Shown in pieces: positions 9,370 through 18,005 of a stretch of DNA of 48,688 nucleotides. A model generated the notes under the pieces. The model did no database searches. It saw only the letters and a list, made by a program, of their open reading frames with translations, and had not been told where the DNA came from. The DNA lies in assembly GCA_018710935.1 (NCBI GenBank), contig DVIX01000013.1, forward strand, positions 1-48,688. The letters run 5' to 3'. Source of the DNA: Candidatus Avirikenella pullistercoris. GTDB taxonomy: Bacteria > Bacteroidota > Bacteroidia > Bacteroidales > Rikenellaceae. Position 1 is the first letter of the stretch; the number at the start of each line of letters is the position of its first letter. The position numbers and the translations under genes were made by a program.

Positions 9370-10236
9370 ATGGCAGTTTTGAGAAACAGACCTTTCCGCT
9401 GTATTAACCTGAATGGGCGTTTGATGGATATGGGCGGTCGGATGATAATGGCGATAATCAATATCACGCCCGATTCCTTTTACGCAGGTTCCCGTATCTC
9501 TTCGGCCGAAATGTTGGAAGAGAAAGTAGCAGTGGCGTTGAAAGACGGTGCGGAGATCATCGATATAGGAGGATATTCTTCCCGTCGGGGGGCGGGTGTC
9601 GTTTCTGAAAAGGACGAGATAGAGCGGGTGCTTTGGGCGTTGGAAATTATTCGTAAGAAGTTCGGGGATATTCCTGTTTCGGTGGATACGTTCCGCAGCG
9701 GAGTTATCCGTGAGGTGATTTCCGGTTTTGGAAGTTGTATTGTAAATGATATTACCAGCGGGGAAGCGGATTCGGGAATGTTGGAACTTGTCGGAAAATA
9801 TAATCTGCCGTATATTGCTATGCACATGCGGGGAATGCCCGATACGATGCAGTCATTGGCAAATTATGAAGATGTAACGAGGGAGGTGATATCCTATTTT
9901 ATCGGTAAAATGCAGCTTTTCAAGGAATATGGAGTCGAACAGGTGATATTGGATCCGGGGTTCGGTTTTGCCAAGACTACGGAACATAATTTTGAGTTGC
10001 TGCGTAATTTGGGACAATTTAAAATATTCGATGTGCCGTTGTTGGTAGGGGTATCGCGTAAGTCTATGGTATACCGTACGTTGGGGGTAACTCCTGCCGA
10101 TGCTTTGAATGGGACGACGGCGATTCACTGGGAAGCATTGCGCGGAGGGGCCAATATCCTTCGGGTGCATGATGTGAAAGAAGCGAAAGAGGTGATTACA
10201 TTGTTTGAAGCGTTTGCCGGCGCAGGAGAAAATTGA
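9370..10236 (+). CDS. folP: Dihydropteroate synthase
   Basis: Joins p-aminobenzoate to hydroxymethyl-dihydropterin pyrophosphate to give dihydropteroate in folate synthesis, in the cytoplasm. All family landmarks are present in order: INITPDSFYAGSR, IIDIGGYSSRRGAGVV, VSVDTFRSGVI, VNDITSGE, AMHMRGMPDTMQ, ILDPGFGFAKTTEHNFELL and VGVSRKSMV. The sequence folds as a TIM barrel. The length (288) includes a short N-terminal extension before MDMGGRMIMA; an internal Met may be the true start. It ends 7 bp before cdaA, a common neighbour in this phylum. Confidence 0.96.
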   Translation: MAVLRNRPFRCINLNGRLMDMGGRMIMAIINITPDSFYAGSRISSAEMLEEKVAVALKDGAEIIDIGGYSSRRGAGVVSEKDEIERVLWALEIIRKKFGDIPVSVDTFRSGVIREVISGFGSCIVNDITSGEADSGMLELVGKYNLPYIAMHMRGMPDTMQSLANYEDVTREVISYFIGKMQLFKEYGVEQVILDPGFGFAKTTEHNFELLRNLGQFKIFDVPLLVGVSRKSMVYRTLGVTPADALNGTTAIHWEALRGGANILRVHDVKEAKEVITLFEAFAGAGEN

Positions 10237-10243
10237 TTTTGCT

Positions 10244-11005
10244 ATGGATTTTTTCGATATTAAAATATTGGATATTCTCGATATTTTTTTGGTAGCTGTA
10301 ATTATGTTCCAGCTGTACAAATTAATAAAAGGGACGAGTGCATTCAGTATTTTTATCGGTATATTTTCTTTTTATGTGTTGTGGATTGTGGTGAAAGCTC
10401 TGAATATGGAGCTTTTATCCCTTATTTTGGGGCAGGTCATAGGGGTAGGGGTGATCGCTTTGATTGTCGTGTTCCAACAGGAGATACGCCGTTTTTTACT
10501 TTATATCGGCAACCGCTATTTTTCCGGAGTGAACCGGACTCTGAACCGTTCTTTGCGTTCGGGGGAGGATTCCGGTTATATCGATGAGGTGGTAACGGCC
10601 TGTGAAAATATGTCGAATACCCGTACCGGTGCTCTGATTGTCTTCGCCCGCCGGAACGATTTGAGTATCGTGCAGGAGACGGGGGATGCCATTAATGCCA
10701 AAGTATCGCACCGGTTGATAGAAACGATTTTTTTTAAGAATACTCCTTTGCACGACGGGGCGATGATTATTGTAAATCAACGAATTGAAACGGCTCGGTG
10801 TGTGTTGCCTACCACTGAGAGAATCGATGTCCCGGCTTATCTCGGGATGCGTCATCGTGCGGCTATCGGAATAAGCGAACAGACCGATGCCGTGGTAGTA
10901 GTGGTTTCGGAACAAACCGGACGGATTTCTTATGTCGAGTCCGGACAGATATATTCCAATCTTTCTACTGTAATGTTGAAAGAAAAATTGGTTAAAAAAG
11001 TATAG
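10244..11005 (+). CDS. cdaA: Diadenylate cyclase (CdaA/DacA type)
   Basis: Makes cyclic di-AMP from two ATP. The N-terminal third has about three hydrophobic membrane segments, starting ILDIFLVAVIMFQLYKL. The DAC domain follows, with the catalytic DGA motif (PLHDGAMII, about residue 170) and the RHR motif (MRHRAAIGISE, about residue 203). The start at 10244 (MDFFDIKILD) gives the normal 253-residue length; the upstream ATG at 10205 lies inside folP. It is probably the last gene of the DUF4831-folP-cdaA transcript, since a new promoter follows. c-di-AMP commonly controls potassium transport and osmotic balance. Confidence 0.95.
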   Translation: MDFFDIKILDILDIFLVAVIMFQLYKLIKGTSAFSIFIGIFSFYVLWIVVKALNMELLSLILGQVIGVGVIALIVVFQQEIRRFLLYIGNRYFSGVNRTLNRSLRSGEDSGYIDEVVTACENMSNTRTGALIVFARRNDLSIVQETGDAINAKVSHRLIETIFFKNTPLHDGAMIIVNQRIETARCVLPTTERIDVPAYLGMRHRAAIGISEQTDAVVVVVSEQTGRISYVESGQIYSNLSTVMLKEKLVKKV

Positions 11006-11065
11006 TTTTATGTCGTTTCGACCTTTTTTGCCGAAAGTTTCCTCTTAAAAATTAAAAAATAATTA

Positions 11066-11096
11066 TTGTCACTTTTATTAGGTTTTATTACCTTTG
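11066..11096 (+). promoter_or_regulatory. nifJ promoter (-33/-7)
   Basis: A -7 box TACCTTTG (11089-11096), a full match to TAnnTTTG, lies 20 nt after TTG (11066-11068), which serves as the -33 element. Spacing and sequence are as expected for a strong Bacteroidales promoter. The predicted leader is about 80 nt. Confidence 0.75.
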
Positions 11097-11185
11097 CCTA
11101 ATATTGGTTTTTCGTTCTTCCCGAGGGGGAAAGCTGGTAATTCTCAGAATGTAATACTATCTAAAAAGTTAAATTTATACACGAG

Positions 11186-14100
11186 ATGACAAAACAGAAA
11201 AAATTTATCACATGTGATGGTAATTATGCTGCAGCCCACATTGCTTATATGTTTAGTGAAGTGGCGGCCATATATCCTATCACACCATCTTCGACAATGG
11301 CTGAATATGTTGATGAATGGTCGGCTAATGGTCGTAAAAACATCTTCGGACAACGCGTAAAAGTTGTAGAGATGCAATCGGAAGCAGGTGCGGCAGGAGC
11401 TGTTCACGGCTCTTTGCAGTCAGGTGCTTTGACGACCACATTTACGGCTTCGCAAGGATTGCTTCTTATGATTCCGAACATGTATAAAATTGCCGGTGAA
11501 TTGCTTCCCGGTGTGTTCCATGTATCTGCCCGTGCATTGGCATCCCATGCTCTCTCTATTTTCGGCGACCACCAGGATATTATGGCTACTCGCCAGACAG
11601 GATTCGCTATGTTGGTGTCGGGAGGAGTTCAGGAGGTGATGGACCTTTCTGCAGTTTCTCACCTTGTGGCATTGAAATCGAGAGTGCCGTTTATGAATAT
11701 TTTCGATGGTTTCCGTACTTCTCATGAAATACAGAAAATCGAAGCGCTCGAAATCGAAGACCTCGAACATTTGTTGGATAAAAAAGCTTTGGAAGCTTTC
11801 CGTCAGCGTGCACTGAATCCGGAACATCCGGTAACTCGCGGTACGGCTCAGAACCCGGATATCTATTTCCAGGCTCGCGAAGCATCTAACCGTTTCTATG
11901 ATGCTGTTCCCGATATGGTTGCTGAATGTATGGAAGAAATCAGCAAAATTACCGGGCGTCATTATGAACCGTTTAACTATTATGGTGCTCCGGATGCGGA
12001 AAACATCATTATTGCTATGGGGTCCGTTACCGAAACTATCCGTGAGGTAATCAACTATTTGAATGCAAAAGGGGAAAAAGTAGGATTGGTTGCTATTCAT
12101 TTGTACCGTCCGTTCTCTCCGAAATATTTGTTGAAGGCTATTCCTGCTTCCGTGAAACGTATCTGTGTGCTTGACAGGACGAAAGAGCCGGGAGCCGATG
12201 GCGAACCTATTTACAAAGATGTAAAAGACATGTTCTACGGAAAAGAGAATGCCCCGTTGATTGTAGGCGGAAGGTATGGTCTCTCTTCCAAAGATACTAC
12301 TCCTGCGCAGATCGTTGCAGTATATGATAACCTGAAGGCAAATGAACCGAAGAATCATTTTACCGTAGGTATCGTGGATGATGTAACCTTTACATCCTTG
12401 CCTATGGGGCCGGAAATCAGCATGAACCATAAGGGCTTGTTCGAAGCTCGTTTTATCGGTCTGGGCTCTGACGGTACAGTAGGTGCGAACAAAAACTCGA
12501 TTAAGATTATCGGCGGTTCTACCGATAAATATTGTCAGGCATATTTCTCTTACGACTCGAAGAAATCCGGAGGTTATACCTCTTCTCACCTTCGCTTCGG
12601 GGATAATCCCATTATGTCGCCATATTTGGTAACGACGCCGGACTTCGTGGCTTGCCACGTTCCTGCTTACCTTGGTAAATACGATTTGCTGAAAGGTCTG
12701 AAAGACGGCGGTACATTCCTGTTGAATAGCGTATGGGATGAAGAAACCACTAAAAAACACTTGTCGGACAGCATGAAAAAATATATGGCTGACCATAAAA
12801 TCAATTTCTACATTATCAATGCAACGAAAATTGCAGCGGAATTAGGATTGGGCAGTCGTACCAATACGATTATGCAAAGTGCTTTCTTTAAAGTAGCTAA
12901 CGTGATTCCTTACGAACAGGCGGTAGAAGAAATGAAGAAAGCGATTTACAAATCTTATGGCAAGAAAGGTGAAGATGTCGTAAATAAAAACTATGCAGCG
13001 GTAGATCGCGGAACGGAAGTTGAAAAAGTAGATGTTCCGGCAGAATGGTCTGACCTGAAACCGGTAGCTCCTGCAAGCGAGCATCTTCCTGAATTTATCG
13101 CTAAGATTGTAGAGCCGATCAATGCACTTGAAGGGGATAATCTGCCTGTAAGCGCTTTCTTGGGACGGGAAGACGGTACTTGGGATGCAGGTACTTCTCA
13201 ATATGAAAAACGCGGTGTTGCTGTAAATATTCCGGAATGGCAATCTGAAAACTGTATTCAATGTAACCAATGTGCGTATGTATGTCCTCACGCTGCAATC
13301 CGTCCGTTCCTTTTGACGGAAGAGGAAGCTGCTGCAGCTCCGGAAGGCACGAAACTGGTTAAAGGAAACGGTGTATTTAAAGAGTATAAGTTTAAGATTC
13401 AGGTTAGTCCGTTGGATTGTACGGGTTGCAGCAACTGTGCTAATGTTTGTCCTGCTCCGAATAAGGCTCTTGTGATGAAACCGCTTGAAAGCCAGTTATG
13501 CGAAGTAGATCGTTGGAAATATATGCACGAAAAGGTCGGTTATAAATCAACGGTGGCAGATAAGACGAAAACGGTTAAGAACAGCCAGTTCGCTCAGCCG
13601 TTGTTCGAATTCTCCGGTGCATGTGCAGGTTGCGGTGAAACTCCGTACATCAAAACGATTACTCAATTATTCGGTGACCGTATGATGGTGGCCAATGCAA
13701 CGGGATGTTCTTCCATTTACGGTGGTTCTGCTCCTTCCACTCCGTATTGTACGAACAGTGAAGGACATGGTCCGGCATGGGCTAACTCTTTGTTCGAGGA
13801 TAATGCTGAATTCGGTTTGGGCTTGAATCTCGGTGTCGAAGCTTTGCGCGACCGTATCGCTGAAACAATGAAAGAGGCTATCGAAAAGAATGCTTGTTCC
13901 GAAGAGGTAAAAGCGGTTATGCAGGAATGGCTCGACGGACGCCATGACGGCACTAAATCCGAGGAAGCTACTAAAAAATTGTTGCCTTTGATAGAAAATA
14001 GCGATTGCAGCTATTGCAAGGATATCGTTTCTTTGAAACAATATCTGATTAAGAAATCCATGTGGATTTTCGGTGGCGACGGTTGGGCTTACGATATCGG

Positions 14101-14725
14101 TTACGGCGGCCTTGACCATGTATTGGCATCCGGTGCGAATGTAAACGTATTGGTTCTCGATACCGAAGTATATTCCAATACCGGTGGACAATCTTCTAAA
14201 TCTACTCCGATCGGAGCTGTTGCAAAATTCGCTTCTGCGGGCAAGCGTGTCCGTAAAAAAGATTTGGGAGCTATGGCGATGACTTACGGTTATGTATATG
14301 TGGCACAAGTAGCTATGGGTGCGAACCATAACCAATTCTTCCAGACGATTAAGGAAGCGGAAGCATATAACGGACCTTCTTTGATTATTGCTTATGCTCC
14401 GTGTATCAATCACGGTATCAAAGGAGGCATGGGTGTGTCTCAGATGACGGAAAAACAGGCCGTTGAATGCGGTTACTGGCATTTATGGAGATACAATCCA
14501 ACTTTGTTGGAAACAGGTAAAAACCCGTTCTCATTGGATTCTAAAGAACCGAATTGGAGTAACTTCCAGGCATTCCTGAACGATGAAGTACGTTATACTT
14601 CCCTTTATAAATCGTTCCCGCAGGAAGCTGAAGAGTTGTTCAAAGCGGCAGAAACGAATGCTAAGTGGAGATACGAATCTTATAAACGTTTCGCTGCAAT
14701 GCAATACGATAATAAAGAGGAATAA
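11186..14725 (+). CDS. nifJ: Pyruvate:ferredoxin (flavodoxin) oxidoreductase
   Basis: Oxidises pyruvate and CoA to acetyl-CoA and CO2, passing electrons to ferredoxin; the central pyruvate-splitting step in anaerobic Bacteroidota. This is the fused single-chain form, 1179 residues. Domains in order are the N-terminal pyruvate domain (AAIYPITPSSTMAEYVDEW near residue 30), the CoA-binding and middle domains, a ferredoxin insert with two 4Fe-4S motifs (CIQCNQCAYVCPHAA near 690 and CTGCSNCANVCP near 745), the proximal-cluster CAGCGETPY near 813, and the thiamine diphosphate site (GDGWAYDIGYGGLDHVL through SNTGGQSSKSTP, about 965-1005). The additional Cys at about 1072 (APCINHG) is also conserved. 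It has its own promoter and terminator. Confidence 0.98.
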   Translation: MTKQKKFITCDGNYAAAHIAYMFSEVAAIYPITPSSTMAEYVDEWSANGRKNIFGQRVKVVEMQSEAGAAGAVHGSLQSGALTTTFTASQGLLLMIPNMYKIAGELLPGVFHVSARALASHALSIFGDHQDIMATRQTGFAMLVSGGVQEVMDLSAVSHLVALKSRVPFMNIFDGFRTSHEIQKIEALEIEDLEHLLDKKALEAFRQRALNPEHPVTRGTAQNPDIYFQAREASNRFYDAVPDMVAECMEEISKITGRHYEPFNYYGAPDAENIIIAMGSVTETIREVINYLNAKGEKVGLVAIHLYRPFSPKYLLKAIPASVKRICVLDRTKEPGADGEPIYKDVKDMFYGKENAPLIVGGRYGLSSKDTTPAQIVAVYDNLKANEPKNHFTVGIVDDVTFTSLPMGPEISMNHKGLFEARFIGLGSDGTVGANKNSIKIIGGSTDKYCQAYFSYDSKKSGGYTSSHLRFGDNPIMSPYLVTTPDFVACHVPAYLGKYDLLKGLKDGGTFLLNSVWDEETTKKHLSDSMKKYMADHKINFYIINATKIAAELGLGSRTNTIMQSAFFKVANVIPYEQAVEEMKKAIYKSYGKKGEDVVNKNYAAVDRGTEVEKVDVPAEWSDLKPVAPASEHLPEFIAKIVEPINALEGDNLPVSAFLGREDGTWDAGTSQYEKRGVAVNIPEWQSENCIQCNQCAYVCPHAAIRPFLLTEEEAAAAPEGTKLVKGNGVFKEYKFKIQVSPLDCTGCSNCANVCPAPNKALVMKPLESQLCEVDRWKYMHEKVGYKSTVADKTKTVKNSQFAQPLFEFSGACAGCGETPYIKTITQLFGDRMMVANATGCSSIYGGSAPSTPYCTNSEGHGPAWANSLFEDNAEFGLGLNLGVEALRDRIAETMKEAIEKNACSEEVKAVMQEWLDGRHDGTKSEEATKKLLPLIENSDCSYCKDIVSLKQYLIKKSMWIFGGDGWAYDIGYGGLDHVLASGANVNVLVLDTEVYSNTGGQSSKSTPIGAVAKFASAGKRVRKKDLGAMAMTYGYVYVAQVAMGANHNQFFQTIKEAEAYNGPSLIIAYAPCINHGIKGGMGVSQMTEKQAVECGYWHLWRYNPTLLETGKNPFSLDSKEPNWSNFQAFLNDEVRYTSLYKSFPQEAEELFKAAETNAKWRYESYKRFAAMQYDNKEE

Positions 14726-14740
14726 TTCTTTATTTTGGAA

Positions 14741-14778
14741 AAAGAAAGCTGCTTCGGAAGAGGCGGCTTTCTTTTTTT
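14741..14778 (+). terminator. Rho-independent terminator after nifJ
   Basis: Perfect outer stem AAAGAAAGC (14741-14749) with GCTTTCTTT (14766-14774), extended inward by four weaker pairs, followed by a T run. It lies 15 nt past the nifJ stop. Confidence 0.85.
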
Positions 14779-14820
14779 ATAGGTGTTCGAAAATTTATTG
14801 TATCGGAATATCGGAAGTTC

Positions 14821-15267
14821 TTATTTTTTATGTTTGATAACGACGAAATTTCCGGTAGCCTGTTTTATCTCGAAATCGGTGATGATGACGCCGAATATTT
14901 TTGATTGGTTGAAGTCATAAGTATTGATGATGGGATGTCCTGTTTTCGGATCTCTCCATACGACTTGTATGATATTGTTGGTAATATGGGTGGATAGGCA
15001 CTCCGTTTCGCCGGCATTGCCGATAATGTTGTCGGAGATACCGATCCATTTGAAACGGTTTTTACCGGTAAATACTATTTTGTATTCATCTCCCATACAG
15101 AAACCTTCCGACCATTTCTGGTACAGTTCCATGCTTTCGGGATGTATTATTTCTTTGGCATCATTTAATTTTTCCTGAACCATTTGTGCCATATTGTTTA
15201 CTTTATCTTTTATAATATCTTTGATTGTATTACCCATATCATCGATTTTAATTTCTCTTTCTTCCAT
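14821..15267 (-). CDS. Small protein of unknown function, possibly MoaF/lipocalin-like
   Basis: A 148-residue protein with no signal peptide. The first 45 residues are helical and charged (KDIIKDKVNNMAQMVQEKL). The remainder looks like a small beta-barrel: FCMGDEYKIVFTGKNRFKW, then IIQVVWRDPKTGHPIINTYDF, then a final strand pair. That pattern resembles MoaF/lipocalin-like domains, but I cannot assign it firmly. An internal Met at residue 11 could be the start. It converges on nifJ and, with its own terminator upstream, would once have followed dnaK directly if the island between them is an insertion. Confidence 0.65.
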   Translation of the reverse strand: MEEREIKIDDMGNTIKDIIKDKVNNMAQMVQEKLNDAKEIIHPESMELYQKWSEGFCMGDEYKIVFTGKNRFKWIGISDNIIGNAGETECLSTHITNNIIQVVWRDPKTGHPIINTYDFNQSKIFGVIITDFEIKQATGNFVVIKHKK

Positions 15268-15400
15268 AATGTTGTGATTTTATGTTTATATTCATTACTT
15301 GTATTTGAGTATGAATGTGCAATATTCCTGCCATTTTAAAGTGATAGGTATTTATATGGGAAATGGGACAATCGCTGATAAATGTATTCGTGAGAAAACA

Positions 15401-15435
15401 AAAATAGCAGTAAAACATTGTTTTACTGCTATTTT
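15401..15435 (-). terminator. Perfect hairpin, probable displaced dnaK terminator
   Basis: Arms of 17 bp (15401-15417 and 15419-15435) around a single central T, rich in A at one side and T at the other, so it can act in both directions. It lies 20 bp beyond a minus-strand DFEEVK-stop sequence, the same arrangement as at the present end of dnaK. Confidence 0.6.
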
Positions 15436-15454
15436 CTAAAGTTATTGAAATTAT

Positions 15455-15475
15455 TTACTTCACTTCCTCAAAATC
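15455..15475 (-). repeat. dnaK-end-like sequence, candidate left attachment site
   Basis: Read on the minus strand these 21 bases encode D-F-E-E-V-K-stop, identical in protein to the end of dnaK at 27060-27080. The two DNA copies share 17 of 21 bases and all four differences are synonymous third-position changes. ACTTCCTC (15462-15469) is identical in both. Confidence 0.5.
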
Positions 15476-15662
15476 AAAACGGTATTTCTTTCAGCAACTT
15501 GCGTACATGTGTTGCAAATATCCTGCAAATCCGAAAATAAGCATCCATAAGCAACACACGCTCTTGACTGCAAAAGTATGAAATTTTCTAATAATTATCG
15601 TGATATAAACGCATAATAATCAAAAGTCTGTGACGATTTAACAGATTCTTCGGTTTTATCCT

Positions 15663-15670
15663 TACCTTTG
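15663..15670 (+). promoter_or_regulatory. Candidate -7 box of the defence operon
   Basis: TACCTTTG, a full TAnnTTTG match, 43 nt before the AlbA_2 gene start. The -33 region is weak (TTTAA about 22 nt upstream). It would drive all four operon genes. Confidence 0.55.
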
Positions 15671-15713
15671 TATTAGAATTAGGGCTTTATACCCAAACAA
15701 CAATAAGAAAATT

Positions 15714-17255
15714 ATGCAGATACATAACAATACATTGATAGTGGAATGCTCTGCTTACGATTTCAAGGAAATGTTGGAGCGTAAAAAAGTAAAGTCATGG
15801 CTTAAATCCGTGTCGGCTTTTGCCAATACGGATGGTGGCAGTTTGTTCTATGGAGTGAACGATGACGGAGAAATTGTTGGTTTGGAGAATCCACAAGCCG
15901 ATGCCGACTTTATCAGTGAAATGATAAAAGCAAGACTTGACCCTGTACCGGAAGTTCAACTTATTCCGATAGAACACGAAGGGCATACCTTTCTTGAAGT
16001 GAAAGTAAAGGCAGGAATGCTGACACCTTATTATTATTACCAAGACGGAACACGCACAGCTTATGTAAGAATCGGCAATGAAAGCGTAGAGTGTAATTCG
16101 CAACAACTTCTTTCGTTGGTATTGAAGGGTACGCATATGACATGGGATTCACTGCCTACCCAAGTGGATGCCAACAAACATTCTTTCATTATTCTTGCCA
16201 ATACCTTCCGTGAGCAAACCCATCAGGAATGGAATGACAAATATTTGGAATCATTCGGACTGGTAACTCCTGACGGCAAACTGACCAATGCCGGATTACT
16301 GTTTGTGGATAACTGCACCGTATTCCAATCACGTATCTTCTGTACCCGTTGGACCGGACTATACAAGGATGATGCCATCAGTTCCGTAGAGCATAGGGCT
16401 AACCTTGTATTGCTATTGAAATATGGCATGGATTTCATCAAGAACTACACCATGAGCGGCTGGGTAAAGATGCCGAACTATCGCTTGAACCTCCCCGATT
16501 ATTCCGATCGTGCCATCTTTGAAGGATTAGTCAACCACCTTATCCATAGAGATTATACTGTAATGGGTGGTGAAGTACATATTGATATTTACGATGACCG
16601 TGTAGAACTAGTGTCACCAGGTGCAATGCTTGACGGTACACAGATTCAAGACCGTGACATATACAAAGTGCCGTCCATGCGCCGTAATCCGGTCATTGCG
16701 GATATGTTTACTCAATTGGACTATATGGAAAAACGTGGATCGGGTTTACGGAAAATGCGAGAACTTACAGAGAAACTGCCTAATTTCTTGCCAGGCAAAG
16801 AGCCACAATATCAAACGGAAGCGACTTCTTTCTATACCACTTTCTATAATCTGAACTGGAACGAAAGCGGAAGAATACCTGTTGACGAAGTAGCCTACAG
16901 GGTAAACAGTACCCTCGAAAAGTACCCTGTAAACGAAGAAAATTCGGTCGAAAAGTTCGGTGTAAATGCAAAAAAGTTCGGTGTAAACGAAGAAAGTTCG
17001 GTCGAAAAGTTCGGTGTAAATACGGACAAATTTGGAGACACATCGAAAACACAGAAAAAAGTCAGTAAAACTGCACAAAAGATAATCGACCTCGTTATTT
17101 CAGATCCTTCAATCACAGCTGATAATATGGCAAACAAGATTGGTGTAACTAAGCGTGCTATAGAAAAAAATATCAAGAACCTTAGGAATATGGGAATTTT
17201 GGCTCATGAAGGTTCTGATAAGACTGGCTATTGGCGCATTATTATCAAATCATAA
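15714..17255 (+). CDS. AlbA_2 (Schlafen-like) DNA-binding / ATP-binding protein
   Basis: A 513-residue cytoplasmic protein. The N-terminal AlbA_2 domain (about 10-140) contains ECSAYDFKEML, SVSAFANTDGGSLFYGVND and TAYVRIGNESVECNSQQ. A GHKL-type ATP-binding region of the HATPase_c_4 class follows (about 265-350: IFEGLVNHLIHRDYTVMGG, VELVSPGAM, YMEKRGSGLRKM). A repeat tract comes next (about 406-440, KFGVN units), then a C-terminal winged helix (ADNMANKIGVTKRAIEKNIKNLRNMGIL, split as about 470-498). Proteins of this layout are often called transcriptional regulators. It is first in a four-gene operon, so it may regulate the system or be a component. Confidence 0.85.
   Translation: MQIHNNTLIVECSAYDFKEMLERKKVKSWLKSVSAFANTDGGSLFYGVNDDGEIVGLENPQADADFISEMIKARLDPVPEVQLIPIEHEGHTFLEVKVKAGMLTPYYYYQDGTRTAYVRIGNESVECNSQQLLSLVLKGTHMTWDSLPTQVDANKHSFIILANTFREQTHQEWNDKYLESFGLVTPDGKLTNAGLLFVDNCTVFQSRIFCTRWTGLYKDDAISSVEHRANLVLLLKYGMDFIKNYTMSGWVKMPNYRLNLPDYSDRAIFEGLVNHLIHRDYTVMGGEVHIDIYDDRVELVSPGAMLDGTQIQDRDIYKVPSMRRNPVIADMFTQLDYMEKRGSGLRKMRELTEKLPNFLPGKEPQYQTEATSFYTTFYNLNWNESGRIPVDEVAYRVNSTLEKYPVNEENSVEKFGVNAKKFGVNEESSVEKFGVNTDKFGDTSKTQKKVSKTAQKIIDLVISDPSITADNMANKIGVTKRAIEKNIKNLRNMGILAHEGSDKTGYWRIIIKS
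16928..17021 (+). repeat. In-frame direct repeat encoding KFGVN units
   Basis: Two 40-bp copies (16928-16967 and 16982-17021) differ at one base and repeat with a 54-bp period (18 codons). A further partial unit lies between them. Each shares aaagttcggtgtaaa. The tract codes for repeated V-E-K-F-G-V-N motifs between the ATPase-like and winged-helix parts. Confidence 0.85.
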
Positions 17256-17256
17256 T

Positions 17257-17264
17257 AAGGAGGG
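17257..17264 (+). promoter_or_regulatory. Strong Shine-Dalgarno sequence
   Basis: AAGGAGGG ends 6 nt before the ATG at 17271. Such a full anti-16S match is unusual in Bacteroidota and is not seen before the other genes here. Confidence 0.6.
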
Positions 17265-17270
17265 AAACGC

Positions 17271-17978
17271 ATGACTATCTTTATTTTGGTATCAATTTTA
17301 CTGATGGCGGCTTTGGCAATCGCTGTGCTTATGGGTGTTTCTCCTACGCGCCAGAAAATTAAAGTCTGGGCGATGTATGTTGGAGCAGCTTTTATGGTGG
17401 TAATTGCTCTTATTGTTTGCGACTATATTGATGTATTACCGGATTTTCCGTCCAAGCTACGATTTCATGCGGTATTGACACTCGCCATGACCGTAGGATA
17501 TCTTTGTGTATTCATGGCTTGCATGGAAAAGTATAATGTTTTGAAACGTAAGAACCGTATGCTTGAAGAAGCGCTTACTGCAAAAGAACAGGGAAAAGTT
17601 TCTATTCTATTGGAGCATCGGAATGAAAAGCAACAAGCACTTCAGCAAGGAAAATTTGAATGGTTGGCAGATAAAATCTATATGTTTACAGAGGAAGAAC
17701 AGAAAGCTATTCTTGCCAGTGCTTGTACATTTGCAGAACACGGTTTGATAGTTACTCCCTCAATAACCATTCAGCCCAAAGACACATGTAGCCAACAAGA
17801 GCTCATGTACTTCGTTTACTCTGCTTTTTCCAATATGGGTAAGAAACGTAGTGATATAGTAAGTTTCCTATACCAAATTTTCATAGCATATTTCCCTGCC
17901 GGTGAAAGTTCTGTATCTAAGAAGATGCCGGGATTTGATTTAAGGAGAGACGAGAAAAAGAATGCGGTTGATTTATAG
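17271..17978 (+). CDS. Membrane protein of unknown function in the defence operon
   Basis: I do not recognise this 235-residue protein. It has three predicted membrane segments: about residues 2-22 (IFILVSILLMAALAIAVLMG), 33-52 (AMYVGAAFMVVIALIVCDYI) and 65-83 (HAVLTLAMTVGYLCVFMAC). A charged helical, probably coiled-coil stretch follows (about 88-130), then a soluble C-terminal domain with FTEEEQKAILASACTFAEHG and SQQELMYFVYSAFSNMGKKRSDIVSF split across about 140-205. The start is supported by a strong Shine-Dalgarno sequence, 15 bp after the AlbA_2 gene, and the next gene starts 27 bp downstream. It could be a membrane anchor or an effector of the system; both are guesses from position. Confidence 0.75.
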   Translation: MTIFILVSILLMAALAIAVLMGVSPTRQKIKVWAMYVGAAFMVVIALIVCDYIDVLPDFPSKLRFHAVLTLAMTVGYLCVFMACMEKYNVLKRKNRMLEEALTAKEQGKVSILLEHRNEKQQALQQGKFEWLADKIYMFTEEEQKAILASACTFAEHGLIVTPSITIQPKDTCSQQELMYFVYSAFSNMGKKRSDIVSFLYQIFIAYFPAGESSVSKKMPGFDLRRDEKKNAVDL

Positions 17979-18005
17979 TTATATATACACAATCATTTTA
18001 AGATA

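Larger units (their letters stand above)
15268..15713. other. 446-bp intergenic region at the left island boundary
   Basis: No gene. In order it holds the upstream region of the 148-aa minus-strand gene, a perfect 17-bp-arm hairpin (15401-15435), a sequence encoding DFEEVK-stop on the minus strand (15455-15475), several copies of a TTGCA-containing short motif (about 15510-15580), and a promoter for the AlbA_2 gene near 15663. Confidence 0.7.

Noticed and set aside
11420..12796. A 458-codon open frame antisense to nifJ
   Set aside because: It lies wholly inside nifJ on the other strand, has Arg/His/Phe-rich composition typical of shadow frames, and no recognisable motif.
15477..15595. A possible minus-strand peptide ending KLLKEIPF at the left island end
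   Set aside because: It is short, has no start signal, and overlaps the candidate attachment region; repeated TTGCA motifs explain the sequence better.
16917..17040. Short repeats that could suggest a CRISPR array
   Set aside because: The repeats are in frame inside a coding sequence, adjacent units are almost contiguous, and there are no unique spacers or cas genes.
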